DNA of 64,000 nucleotides, from assembly GCF_002960625.1 (NCBI RefSeq), contig NZ_POJH01000030.1, forward strand, positions 1 through 64,000, given 5' to 3'. The stretch's first letter is position 1. Every line of letters starts with the position of its first letter. The position numbers were made by a program, and so were the translations under genes. The notes under the pieces are model-generated. The model made no database searches. It was given only the letters and a program-made list of their open reading frames with translations, and was not told the DNA's origin. Source of the stretch: Streptococcus suis. Lineage in GTDB: Bacteria > Bacillota > Bacilli > Lactobacillales > Streptococcaceae. This document shows positions 36,120 through 45,616 of this stretch, in pieces.

Positions 36120-37502
36120 ATGAATTTACAGAAACGAATATTTCGCTTGAATATGATGATGCTGGTCCTGTCATTGATAGCCATGCTGGGCGTCAGTGTC
36201 TATGTGGTGAATAGTATTTACCGTAACCAAGGAACCTGGCAGTCCACCAGTCAGAAGACAGCAGCAAGTCAACAAAGTCTAGAGAAGTTTATGGGTACAG
36301 ATTTTGCAAGTTTAGCAGAAGCTTTATCCTTGCATGGAGCCCAACTGTATGTAGAAAGTAATGGGGAGATTTTATTTTCAAACCTTACTGATGATGCTGA
36401 TGAGTTGTCAGAAGTGACCGTTTCATCTACGACCCGTACTTCCTATGCTGATGGTGAAGTTGTCATTAGTCGAAAGATTGCAGCAAACGGTCAAATATAT
36501 TATTTGTATGCCATTCTAGAAGATTTAGAGGAGCAACAGGACAGCCAAGATTTTCAAGCCTTTCTATTGCAACTTTTCTTGGTTGGTGGGGCAGGTATTG
36601 TCATCATAGTGGTGCTTAATTTCTTCTTTACTCGTCGTCTTCTAGGTGTGGTCATGCGTCCTTTGGATGAATTGCACAGCGGTGTAGACCGTATCCAGCA
36701 GGGAGATTATACAGTGCCTTTGACCTATCAGGGGGATAAGGAATTTGAGGAATTGACCAAAGGGTTCAATCAGATGCAGACTTCCTTGTTGGATGCCCGT
36801 GAGAAAAATCGACTGTATGAGCAAAAACGAACCCAGATGGTTGCGGATATTTCACATGATTTGCGAACACCCTTGACTTCGATCAAAGGCTATTCCAAGG
36901 GGATTTTGGATGGCATTGCTAACACGGAGGAAAAACGCAATCAGTATCTAACGGTTATTTACCAAAAATCTCAGGTGATGGAGAAATTACTGGAAAAATT
37001 ATTTGCCTTTTCACAATTACAAACAGATAAAATGCCGTTTGATAATGTGCAGCTTGATTTGGCAACCTTTTTGCAGACCTATGTCAGAGAGAAATCAGCC
37101 GAGTTAGCCGATGAGGCTATTCTGTTCCAGTTGGATGTAGCTGAAAACCTGCCGGTTGAGATTGACCCTATCCAATTCCGCCGTATTTTAGATAATCTAG
37201 TTGATAATGCTAGAAAATACGCAGATGTTAGTCCATTGAAACTAGCTATTGCAGGTTCTGTCCAAGAGCAAGAAATCGTCTGGACCTTTACAGATAATGG
37301 AAAAGGGACTGCAACGGATAAGCTGAACTTGATTTTTGAAGAGTTTTACAGGGAAGATGACACTCGCCAGCAGGTAGAAGGACATGGTTTAGGTCTAGCC
37401 ATTGTAAAAAATATTATCGAACGCTTGGGAGGTCGAGTGTCTGTTGAGGCAACTCCAGGACTTCGATTTATCTTTAGCCTACCTAGAAAGGATACAAAAT
37501 GA
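36120..37502 (+). CDS. two-component sensor histidine kinase
   Basis: A 460-residue membrane kinase. The two membrane segments (about 10-30 and 147-170) enclose an outer sensor domain of about 115 residues, followed by a HAMP domain (about 172-225). The H-box is SHDLRTPLTSIKGYSKG (His about 245), the N-box VDNARKY and the G-box GHGLGLAI. It should phosphorylate the response regulator encoded next, whose start overlaps this stop by 4 bases. Kinase-first order is less common than regulator-first in this class. Confidence 0.93.
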   Translation: MNLQKRIFRLNMMMLVLSLIAMLGVSVYVVNSIYRNQGTWQSTSQKTAASQQSLEKFMGTDFASLAEALSLHGAQLYVESNGEILFSNLTDDADELSEVTVSSTTRTSYADGEVVISRKIAANGQIYYLYAILEDLEEQQDSQDFQAFLLQLFLVGGAGIVIIVVLNFFFTRRLLGVVMRPLDELHSGVDRIQQGDYTVPLTYQGDKEFEELTKGFNQMQTSLLDAREKNRLYEQKRTQMVADISHDLRTPLTSIKGYSKGILDGIANTEEKRNQYLTVIYQKSQVMEKLLEKLFAFSQLQTDKMPFDNVQLDLATFLQTYVREKSAELADEAILFQLDVAENLPVEIDPIQFRRILDNLVDNARKYADVSPLKLAIAGSVQEQEIVWTFTDNGKGTATDKLNLIFEEFYREDDTRQQVEGHGLGLAIVKNIIERLGGRVSVEATPGLRFIFSLPRKDTK

Positions 37503-38167
37503 CACGGATTTTAATTGCGGAAGATGATGTCGAAATCGCTTATTTGGAAAGAGATTATCTGGAAATGCAGGGTTACCAAGTAGACTTGGTACATGATGGT
37601 GGTTTAGTTGAGGAACAACTCAAAAAAGAGGATTATGCTCTCCTCATGTTAGATGTTATGCTTCCAAATAAAACTGGCTATGATCTTTGTCGCGACCTAC
37701 GGGATAAGGTTGATTTCCCTATTTTGATGGTTACTTCCAAGCAGGAAACCATGGACGTGGTCAGAGGATTGGGCTTGGGAGCAGATGACTATATCAGCAA
37801 GCCTTTTGATCCTATGGAACTGGTGGCGCGTGTTAAGGCTCATTTGGCTCGTTATCAACGGTTGACAAAGGATGATAGCAGTAATGAACTGACTGTCGGT
37901 AATGTGACCATATTCTTGGACAATTGGAAGGTAACCTTGGATGGTCAGGAAATAAAACTACCCAATCGTGAATTTGAACTGCTTGTTTACCTAGCCAAAC
38001 ACCCCAATCGTGTTTTCTCGAAAGACCATCTGTTTGAAACCATTTGGGGTTATGATTATGTAGGAGATAGTGCGACAGTGACCGTCCACATTAATCGTCT
38101 GCGAGATAAACTGGGAGCCGATTTAATTGAAACGGTATGGGGAGCAGGTTATCGTCTTAATGCTTAA
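37499..38167 (+). CDS. OmpR-family response regulator
   Basis: A 222-residue regulator. Its receiver domain (1-120) has the phospho-acceptor Asp in LLMLDVMLP (about 52) and Lys in ISKPFDP (about 101). A winged-helix DNA-binding domain follows (about 128-222, NREFELLVYLAKHPNRVFS). It is coupled to the kinase gene. Direct repeats upstream of the following gene are a likely binding site. Confidence 0.94.
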   Translation: MTRILIAEDDVEIAYLERDYLEMQGYQVDLVHDGGLVEEQLKKEDYALLMLDVMLPNKTGYDLCRDLRDKVDFPILMVTSKQETMDVVRGLGLGADDYISKPFDPMELVARVKAHLARYQRLTKDDSSNELTVGNVTIFLDNWKVTLDGQEIKLPNREFELLVYLAKHPNRVFSKDHLFETIWGYDYVGDSATVTVHINRLRDKLGADLIETVWGAGYRLNA

Positions 38168-38172
38168 TTTAA

Positions 38173-38231
38173 AAGTGTTTAAGATTTGTTTATAAAGTTT
38201 CCCTAAAGTGTTCAAGATTGTTCTCTATAAT
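38173..38231 (+). promoter_or_regulatory. direct repeats and -10 upstream of the membrane protein gene
   Basis: AAGTGTTTAAGATTTGTT (38173-38190) and AAGTGTTCAAGATTGTT (38206-38222) are 33 bases apart, about three helical turns. A consensus -10 TATAAT lies at 38226-38231 with no good -35, which suits activation by a response regulator. Confidence 0.5.
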
Positions 38232-38280
38232 AGACTTATCAGCAGGAGCTGAGAAATAGATTTAATCAGAGGAATACAAA

Positions 38281-38946
38281 ATGGAAAACAAACATCAACA
38301 ACAAGAAATTATCCAAGTGGTAGAGAATAAAAAAACAGGTGCATGGGAATCTGTGAGAAATAAGGTTGCAGGCATGAGCAAGAAATCGATTATCTTATTA
38401 TCAGTTGGTGCCTTGGCACTTACTACGATTGGCTTTGTCGCTGCAGAGGTGTATGAAAACAAACTTGAGGTGTATGAAAACAAACTTGAGGTTTTGGAAA
38501 ACCAAATTGAGCAACAGGTTGGAATCGTTGATTATGATGACGATAACCAGCAGGTAGTAGCAACTGCAAGCTCATCATCTACAGTAAGTTCATCAACAGC
38601 TACAACAAACGCTGCGACAGCTGTAACAAATGCAGCTTCAGCTAGTCAACTTGCGTCAAGTTACGGTGTAAAGTTAGTTGACACTTCTGAATTAGATGGC
38701 ACTTATACAGCAACATCTGGCAATGATACCTATACATTGACTGTAAAAGGAAATCAGGCTACATTGACAGAACTTGACAATGATGGGGACCAGGATATTG
38801 AACAAGTGATTTTTGACTTAGATAAAAAACTTGCCTATATTGACGGGGAAGCAGATACATATGCCCTGAATGGTACTACTCTAACCTTGACAGAAATTGA
38901 TGCCAATGATACAACTCTAGATAAACTCACTTTCACCAAACAATAA
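38281..38946 (+). CDS. single-span surface protein, probable target of the two-component system
   Basis: A 221-residue protein with a cytoplasmic N-terminus of about 37 residues and one membrane segment (about 38-56). A short heptad-like VYENKLE repeat present twice follows, then a Ser/Thr/Ala-rich linker and an acidic beta-rich outer domain (about 130-221, YTATSGNDTYTLTVKGNQA). I do not recognise the family. It lies right after the kinase/regulator pair, behind paired direct repeats. The 21-base repeat unit at 38446-38466 is exactly duplicated at 38467-38487. Confidence 0.7.
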   Translation: MENKHQQQEIIQVVENKKTGAWESVRNKVAGMSKKSIILLSVGALALTTIGFVAAEVYENKLEVYENKLEVLENQIEQQVGIVDYDDDNQQVVATASSSSTVSSSTATTNAATAVTNAASASQLASSYGVKLVDTSELDGTYTATSGNDTYTLTVKGNQATLTELDNDGDQDIEQVIFDLDKKLAYIDGEADTYALNGTTLTLTEIDANDTTLDKLTFTKQ

Positions 38947-38954
38947 GAAAAGGG

Positions 38955-39075
38955 AGTGGGAAAGAACTCGACCATTCATAGAAGAGTTCGTCTTCCCACC
39001 CCCGCACAGTTGATTAGGTCAGATTTGGAGTGTAAAACACGAACAAATCTGCCAATCAACCACTGCGCTGAGATG
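38955..39075. repeat. dispersed repeat-like element with nested inverted repeats
   Basis: A first hairpin pairs GTGGGAAAGAACTC with GAGTTCGTCTTCCCAC (one bulge). A second pairs CAGTTGATT near 39006 with AATCAACCACTG near 39055. The CCCACCCCCGCACAGTTGA segment is typical of short dispersed repeats in streptococcal genomes. The 3' end runs into the hairpin at 39101-39119. Confidence 0.5.
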
Positions 39076-39100
39076 TTGACACTAACGTTGAGAAGCGGTG

Positions 39101-39119
39101 CTGGGCTTTTTACCCAGCC
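39101..39119 (+). terminator. terminator between converging genes
   Basis: Stem GCTGGG/CCCAGC (loop CTTTTTA) followed by CTCTTTCATTT. It lies just past the end of sdaAA, which converges on it. Confidence 0.6.
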
Positions 39120-39138
39120 TCTTTCATTTACAACCTTG

Positions 39139-40011
39139 TCAATTTTCGCCGAAGATTTCTTGTGCCAATCGGCGACCAGTTGGTGTGGCAGCCAGACCTC
39201 CTTCGGCAGTTTCACGGAAGGCGGTTGGTAGGGCAGAGCCTACTTGGTACATGGCATTGATAACCTCATCTACAGGAATTTTTGATTCAATTCCTGCCAG
39301 TGCCATATCTGCAGCCACCATGGCATAGCTTGCTCCCATGGCGTTTCGTTTGACACATGGGACTTCTACCAGACCTGCAACGGGATCACAGATGAGGCCT
39401 AACATATTTTTGATGACAAAGCAGATGGCTTGGCTGGCTTGGTAGGGACTTCCTCCAGCAGCAAGGGTTAGTGCCGCTGCGGACATAGCAGAGGCAGAGC
39501 CAACTTCTGCCTGACAGCCTCCTTCTGCACCTGAGATGGAGGCATTGTTGGCAATGACCAGACCAAATGCCCCAGCTGTAAAGAGGAAGTCAAGTTGTTG
39601 CTCTTCTGTCAAGTTTAACTTGTCAATAGCAACACCAAGAACGGCAGGCAAGCAACCAGCAGAGCCAGCAGTTGGTGTGGCACAGACCAAGCCCATTTTG
39701 GCGTTTAACTCGTTGACAGCCATAGCATTTCTTGCTGCGGATAGGATAGAGGAATCAGACAGTGTCTTGCCCTTTTTCATATAAGCATCTAACTTGGCAG
39801 CATCACCACCTGTCAATCCAGAAACGGACTTGCTTTCTGTTAATCCGTCAACAATCGACGCTTTCATAACTGTCAAGTTTCTTGACATAATTGTCAATAT
39901 TTCTTCGCGGCTACGACCGGTCAACTCAATTTCAGTCGCAATCATGAGTTCAGCTACATTGCCAGAAAACTGTTCGGCTTGCTGAACTAATTCTTCGATA
40001 GTATAAAACAT
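39139..40011 (-). CDS. sdaAA: L-serine dehydratase alpha subunit
   Basis: A 290-residue subunit of the iron-sulfur L-serine dehydratase, which converts serine to pyruvate and ammonia. The cluster-binding cysteines appear in CATPTAGSAGC (about 110) and CDPVAGLVEVPC (about 210). It lies 12 bases downstream of the beta subunit gene on the same strand, forming a two-gene operon. Confidence 0.95.
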   Translation of the reverse strand: MFYTIEELVQQAEQFSGNVAELMIATEIELTGRSREEILTIMSRNLTVMKASIVDGLTESKSVSGLTGGDAAKLDAYMKKGKTLSDSSILSAARNAMAVNELNAKMGLVCATPTAGSAGCLPAVLGVAIDKLNLTEEQQLDFLFTAGAFGLVIANNASISGAEGGCQAEVGSASAMSAAALTLAAGGSPYQASQAICFVIKNMLGLICDPVAGLVEVPCVKRNAMGASYAMVAADMALAGIESKIPVDEVINAMYQVGSALPTAFRETAEGGLAATPTGRRLAQEIFGEN

Positions 40012-40023
40012 GTCTTTCTCTTT

Positions 40024-40695
40024 CTAGTTGAAGAAGGTAACATTGTGCAGATGGGGAATTTTTTCGATTTCTGCAATAGAATTTTCACACTGGCGAGCAT
40101 CCACTTCGATAATCATAATAGCTTTTTCGCCAGCTTGTTCACGGGTCACGTTCATTTGGGCAATGTTGATATTGTATTTTGATAAGATGTCAGTTACCTT
40201 GGCAATCATACCTGGAACATCTTGGTGAACGATGATAATTGTCGGAGTATTCATATTCAGGTTGACAGAAAAGCCGTTGAGCTCCGTTACTTGAATATTG
40301 CCTCCGCCAATGGAAACGCCCGTTGCTGATATAGACTTTTTGTCATTTTTAATGATAATTCGGGTGGTATTGGGATGGGGGGTATTGCTGTCCTTGTTGA
40401 CACGCCAGTAAACCTTGATGCCACGTTCTCGAGCAATATCTAGAGAGTCAGGAATGCGTGGGTCGTCTGTATCCATGCCTAAAATGCCTGCTACCAAGGC
40501 CACATCTGTACCGTGTCCACGATAGGTCTTGGCAAAAGAGTTGTAAAGTTGGAATTCGACCTCGGTTGGTTCATCACCAAAGATGGAAGACACAATTTTC
40601 CCAATGCGGACTGCCCCAGCTGTATGGCTGGAAGAAGGTCCAATCATAACTGGCCCGATAATATCAAAGACCGATTGAAATTTTAAATTTGTCAT
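40024..40695 (-). CDS. sdaAB: L-serine dehydratase beta subunit
   Basis: A 223-residue partner of SdaAA. The N-terminal part (about 1-140) contains the GPSSSHTAGAVRIG motif. A C-terminal ACT domain (about 148-220, TPTIIIVHQDVPGMIAK) is a likely serine-binding regulatory site. A frame extension of four codons upstream is rejected because GAGGA precedes the ATG at 40695. Confidence 0.94.
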   Translation of the reverse strand: MTNLKFQSVFDIIGPVMIGPSSSHTAGAVRIGKIVSSIFGDEPTEVEFQLYNSFAKTYRGHGTDVALVAGILGMDTDDPRIPDSLDIARERGIKVYWRVNKDSNTPHPNTTRIIIKNDKKSISATGVSIGGGNIQVTELNGFSVNLNMNTPTIIIVHQDVPGMIAKVTDILSKYNINIAQMNVTREQAGEKAIMIIEVDARQCENSIAEIEKIPHLHNVTFFN

Positions 40696-40718
40696 AATTA
40701 TCCTCACGTTTTTCTTAA

Positions 40719-42035
<1,317 letters not shown>

Positions 42036-42055
42036 AACGAAAGGATTTTGCTTTT

Positions 42056-42895
42056 ATGTCAGTAGAGGAAAAGTATAAAGTTTATAATAATTTAGCTAGT
42101 AAGTTTTATAATGAAGTATTTGAAATAATTAATAAAGAATTTCAGCAAGAAAAGTTTGATAAACATTCTAAGTCTTATTTTATTTTATCTTTTATAGCTA
42201 TAATTCCATTCCTAGTTATTGTGGCTCAATTTCAAAAGTTTGTTTATGGTTCTATTACAAATACTTCACGACAACTCCCATTTTTTGATGGCTGGAAGAA
42301 CGTTATTCCTATCGTATTTCTATTGGTAATTATATACATTATAAAAAGATTTACCCTAGATCCTTTGTGGAATATTCAAGATAGTAAATATAGTAAATTA
42401 GAGTACAAAAGGCATCTGTACAAAATTAAACGAAATATTTCGCAATGCGTTTATCCAGCAGATGTTCACCTACGATTGGAAAATTTACTCTGTGAAATCA
42501 ATAGTAATGACGATGACTTTCACAAAAAAAGACAATTTGTTCTTTCTGGAATAATACAGGTAAATACAGTAGCAGTCTTATCTCCATTTTTTGCTATTAT
42601 TTCAAGAGATGATATAAATATAGATAGTATTATTACAATAACTTCTTTAATTATCACCATCACTACGATAATATCTATAATTTCATACTATAGGTATTTT
42701 TTTAAAAATGTTGAACCGATGTTCGGAAAATCTTTGGGTGAAATCGAAACTAAAAATATTGTTCGAGATATTTTATATTATCGTGATGGACTTGATGATT
42801 ATGCTAATGAAGCATCTCAAGAATTTAATAGTGAAGAAATGCTGACCATATTAAATACAATAAATCAACAAACTGAAAAATTTAAATTAAATTGA
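42056..42895 (+). CDS. AT-rich hypothetical membrane protein
   Basis: A 279-residue protein with four hydrophobic segments (about 42-62, 83-102, 172-190, 199-217) in two pairs separated by charged loops, with soluble ends. I do not recognise the family. Its AT content is clearly higher than in mnmA and mnmG, and it sits where these genes are normally closer together, so it looks acquired. AAAGGA lies ten bases before the ATG. Confidence 0.6.
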   Translation: MSVEEKYKVYNNLASKFYNEVFEIINKEFQQEKFDKHSKSYFILSFIAIIPFLVIVAQFQKFVYGSITNTSRQLPFFDGWKNVIPIVFLLVIIYIIKRFTLDPLWNIQDSKYSKLEYKRHLYKIKRNISQCVYPADVHLRLENLLCEINSNDDDFHKKRQFVLSGIIQVNTVAVLSPFFAIISRDDINIDSIITITSLIITITTIISIISYYRYFFKNVEPMFGKSLGEIETKNIVRDILYYRDGLDDYANEASQEFNSEEMLTILNTINQQTEKFKLN

Positions 42896-42932
42896 AGTTA
42901 ATAAGAAGATTATGCTAGGCTAACTGGTCGCG

Positions 42933-43012
42933 TTATCATGATGGTCAAAGCTCATGGGAATTGTAGGCTTTTTTGTCCTACAATTTTCGAGAGTTTTGGC
43001 TGTTTTTTGTGA
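42933..43012. repeat. 80-bp direct repeat, copy 1
   Basis: Nearly identical to 44174-44252 (a few differences near the 3' end). In both copies an imperfect inverted pair AATTGTAGG/CCTACAATT is present. The repeat leads into a NUDIX gene at the second copy and a NUDIX remnant here. Confidence 0.8.
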
Positions 43013-43026
43013 GATTAGGAGGAACC

Positions 43027-43173
43027 ATGCCTGTCAAACTGATTGCCCATGTTTTACTGACTGTTGCAGACAGTTACTTGATCATTCAGCGTTCGCAAAT
43101 TGAGCGTGGAGAACCGAACGTATTTCCGCAGCATTGGGATATTCTAGCGATTCTCCCTCTTCATATTAACTAG
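43027..43173 (+). pseudogene. truncated NUDIX hydrolase remnant
   Basis: The first 37 codons match the start of the NUDIX gene at 44734 (MPVKLIAHVLLTVADS...), including its GGAGGAACC ribosome binding site. Similarity stops at WDI, just before the NUDIX box, and the frame ends 11 codons later. The catalytic motif is missing, so this is a dead fragment left by duplication and deletion. Confidence 0.85.
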
Positions 43174-43206
43174 TATTCCTATCTCTATTATACTACTTTA
43201 CATATG

Positions 43207-43280
43207 AAAAAGCCGTTAGAAATACAATTCTAACGACTTTGTCTTCAGTCTGAGCTTAGCACCCTCGTGCTGAGCTTTTT
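43207..43280. terminator. two hairpins ending the SnoaL-like gene and the remnant
   Basis: Stem CGTTAGAA/TTCTAACG at about 43213-43235 has a T-run on the minus strand. AGCTTAGCAC/GTGCTGAGCT at about 43253-43276 has a T-run on the + strand. Nothing else is visible between 43174 and 43283. Confidence 0.65.
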
Positions 43281-43283
43281 ATC

Positions 43284-43673
43284 TTATCCCCAGAAAGCAT
43301 CTTCGGCTTTTTGGTCGGCTGAGAAGAGCCAAACTTCCTTGATTTTGCCCTCTTCCATACGGAAAAGATCGATACCATTCATGTTTAGTTCTTCACCATC
43401 TGTTCGAGTACCGAGGAATGTTACATTAGCGGCAACAAGAGTATCATTATCTGACACCCAGTTTGTCACTACTTTGAAAGTTCCATTTGTTTTTTCGGCG
43501 AAAGTTGCTAGATGTGCTCCGAGTACTTCTTTACCAATTTTAGCACCAGATGTTGAATGATTTCCGGGTTGATGCCAGATAATGTCGTCAGCCATTGTTT
43601 CAAAAAGAGCTGCAAAATCACCAGCGATGAGAGCATTGTTATAGGCATTAAAAATTTCCAAGTTTGTTGACAT
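43284..43673 (-). CDS. SnoaL/NTF2-like protein
   Basis: A 129-residue cytoplasmic protein with the alpha-plus-beta cone of SnoaL/NTF2-like proteins (IFNAYNNALIAGDFAAL, then DDIIWHQPG). Such proteins often bind or isomerise small hydrophobic molecules. The substrate here is unknown. GGAGG precedes the ATG at 43673, so the longer frame is rejected. It is divergent from the HxlR regulator, its likely controller. Confidence 0.8.
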   Translation of the reverse strand: MSTNLEIFNAYNNALIAGDFAALFETMADDIIWHQPGNHSTSGAKIGKEVLGAHLATFAEKTNGTFKVVTNWVSDNDTLVAANVTFLGTRTDGEELNMNGIDLFRMEEGKIKEVWLFSADQKAEDAFWG

Positions 43674-43755
43674 TTGATGTCCTCCAATTTTTTTGATATA
43701 GTACAATTATAGTCCAATCAATCAATTATGCAAGTAGGTACTTTTGTATTGGTTG

Positions 43756-43771
43756 GTATCAAAAGTGATAC
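43756..43771. promoter_or_regulatory. candidate HxlR operator
   Basis: Perfect palindrome GTATCA-AAAG-TGATAC in the divergent region between the SnoaL-like and HxlR genes. Confidence 0.5.
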
Positions 43772-43798
43772 TATTGTGATAAATAAAGGAGAATTTTT

Positions 43799-44125
43799 TT
43801 GAAAAAAGTTAGTGAATATGGTATTTGCCCTTTTGCAACAACGCAAAAAGTCTTGACTGGTAAGTGGGGATTGGTGATTATCTACCAACTCAGTACAGGA
43901 ACGAAACGCTTCAATGAATTGCAACGACTAATTCCAGGTATTACTCAAACCATGTTAACAAGGCACCTTAGACAATTGGAGGAGGATCGCATTATTAGTC
44001 GCACGGTCTATGCAGAAGTCCCCCCTCGTGTAGAGTATAGCTTGACTGAAATGGGCGAAAAATTTCGTTCGGTACTGGATGCTGTTGAGGCTTGGGGCTT
44101 AGAATATATTGAAACGTTAACGTAA
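43799..44125 (+). CDS. HxlR-family transcriptional regulator
   Basis: A 108-residue winged-helix regulator of the HxlR/YodB type, with the typical N-terminal CPFATTQKVLTGKWGLVII. It retains the conserved Cys at about residue 9, which in YodB-like members senses thiol-reactive compounds. The start is TTG with AAGGAG upstream. It probably controls the divergent SnoaL-like gene through the palindrome between them. Confidence 0.88.
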   Translation: MKKVSEYGICPFATTQKVLTGKWGLVIIYQLSTGTKRFNELQRLIPGITQTMLTRHLRQLEEDRIISRTVYAEVPPRVEYSLTEMGEKFRSVLDAVEAWGLEYIETLT

Positions 44126-44173
44126 CACCAGATTTGAAATTCTACAAATCTTTTGATAGAATAAGAGTAACAA

Positions 44174-44252
44174 TTATCATGATGGTCAAAGCTCATGGGA
44201 ATTGTAGGCTTTTTTGTCCTGCAATTTTCGAGAGTTTTGGCTATTTTTGTGA
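44174..44252. repeat. 80-bp direct repeat, copy 2
   Basis: Partner of 42933-43012, located just before the first intact NUDIX gene. The two copies bracket the SnoaL-like and HxlR genes. Confidence 0.8.
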
Positions 44253-44265
44253 TTGGGGAGAGAAG

Positions 44266-44718
44266 ATGGATTTCAGAACGAGACACGACAATCAAATCTT
44301 CGGTGTTCGTGCGACGGGCTTGGTGGTACAAGATGAGAAGTTATATCTTGTTAAATCGCCTGAGGGGAAATATTACACCTTAGGTGGAGCTATTCAGCTT
44401 GGTGAAACGACGGAAGAGGCTGTCCTGCGGGAAATGAAAGAAGAAATCGGAATTGATGTGGAGGTTGGACCACTAGCATTTATCGTTGAAAATCAGTTTA
44501 CCTTACAGGAGAAATCCTATCATCAGATTGAATTTCTCTATATAGTTACCCCACTGTCTAATCCAGCTACCAATCTGGAAGAAGGGAATTCTGTTCGCCA
44601 GTGTGAATGGGTTGCTTTTGCGGACTTAGAGAAACTGAATCTCAATCCAGCCTTTCTTACGACCGAGTTAGCCAACTGGGACGGACAACTAAAGCATCTT
44701 ATGAACAAAGATAACTAA
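44266..44718 (+). CDS. NUDIX hydrolase, first of three
   Basis: A 150-residue NUDIX protein with the complete box GGAIQLGETTEEAVLREM to KEEIGI (about 45-67). It hydrolyses a nucleoside diphosphate derivative; the substrate is unknown. It is clearly paralogous to the third gene of the set (both begin MDFRTR.DNQ.FGVRAT). The upstream frame extension runs through the 80-bp repeat and is rejected, since GGGGAG precedes the ATG at 44266. Confidence 0.88.
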   Translation: MDFRTRHDNQIFGVRATGLVVQDEKLYLVKSPEGKYYTLGGAIQLGETTEEAVLREMKEEIGIDVEVGPLAFIVENQFTLQEKSYHQIEFLYIVTPLSNPATNLEEGNSVRQCEWVAFADLEKLNLNPAFLTTELANWDGQLKHLMNKDN

Positions 44719-44733
44719 AGTAGCGGAGGAACC

Positions 44734-45165
44734 ATGCCTGTTAAATTGATTGCCCATGTTTTACTGACTGTTGCAGACAGTCACTTGATTATTCAGCGTT
44801 CGCAGATTAAGCGTTGCAAGCCCAATGTTTTTCCTCGATATTGGGACATTCCAGGCGGTCGTGTCGAGGAGAATGAATTGCCCCGTGATGCCGCAGTGAG
44901 AGAGTGTTTTGAAGAAACAGGTATTTTGATAGAAAAGGAAAATCTGACCATTATCCATGAAGATAGTCAGTTTGATGAAGAGAAGCAGACTGTATTTACG
45001 AGGCTGGTCTATGAAGTGAAGCTTCTTGAGCAGCCCAAAACAATCCTTCTTGACCCAGAAGAGCATACTGACTTTCTATGGTTAACCTATAACAATGAAA
45101 ACAAGAGCAACTTAGTTCCATATCTAGAAGAGATTTTAGAAAAGAAAAGGAAGAATGGATTTTAG
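44734..45165 (+). CDS. NUDIX hydrolase, second of three
   Basis: A 143-residue NUDIX protein with box GGRVEENELPRDAAVREC to FEETGIL (about 39-61). It is more divergent from its two neighbours than they are from each other. A fragment of a second copy is found at 43027. GGAGG precedes the ATG, and the stop overlaps the next gene by 11 bases. Confidence 0.88.
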   Translation: MPVKLIAHVLLTVADSHLIIQRSQIKRCKPNVFPRYWDIPGGRVEENELPRDAAVRECFEETGILIEKENLTIIHEDSQFDEEKQTVFTRLVYEVKLLEQPKTILLDPEEHTDFLWLTYNNENKSNLVPYLEEILEKKRKNGF

Positions 45166-45616
45166 GACCAGAATTGACAATCAGCTTTTTGGTGTTCGTG
45201 CGACTGCATTGCTTATAAAAGACGGGAAAATATTTCTCACGAAGGACTCTAAGGGGCGTTATTATACCATTGGCGGTGCGATTGCAGTCAACGAAACTGC
45301 ACAAGATGCGGCTGTTCGAGAAGTCAAAGAAGAATTAGGGGTTGACAGTCGTGTCAATCAACTGGCTTTTGTCGTTGAAAATCAGTTTACACATGAGGGT
45401 ATAGACTTTCACAATATCGAGCTTCATTTTATCGTGGAGCTTATTGGAGAAATACCTGAGGAGATGATTGAAGATAACTTGAAACAAACTTGTGAATGGA
45501 TAGACGTTGACAACCTTGTCAACTTAGATGTCGTACCAGTTTTTCTGGCAGAGGAATTGCCAAACTGGAATGGACAAGTTAAACACATTATGAACATGAA
45601 GGAGAAAATAACATGA
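45155..45616 (+). CDS. NUDIX hydrolase, third of three
   Basis: A 153-residue NUDIX protein with box [18 protein letters not shown] to KEELGV (about 45-67), paralogous to the first gene of the set. Its stop overlaps the mnmG start by 4 bases, so it is translationally coupled to mnmG. Confidence 0.88.
   Translation: MDFRTRIDNQLFGVRATALLIKDGKIFLTKDSKGRYYTIGGAIAVNETAQDAAVREVKEELGVDSRVNQLAFVVENQFTHEGIDFHNIELHFIVELIGEIPEEMIEDNLKQTCEWIDVDNLVNLDVVPVFLAEELPNWNGQVKHIMNMKEKIT

Noticed and set aside
43027..43173. A functional small NUDIX-like protein
   Set aside because: The NUDIX box is missing and similarity to the intact gene ends abruptly after about 40 codons.
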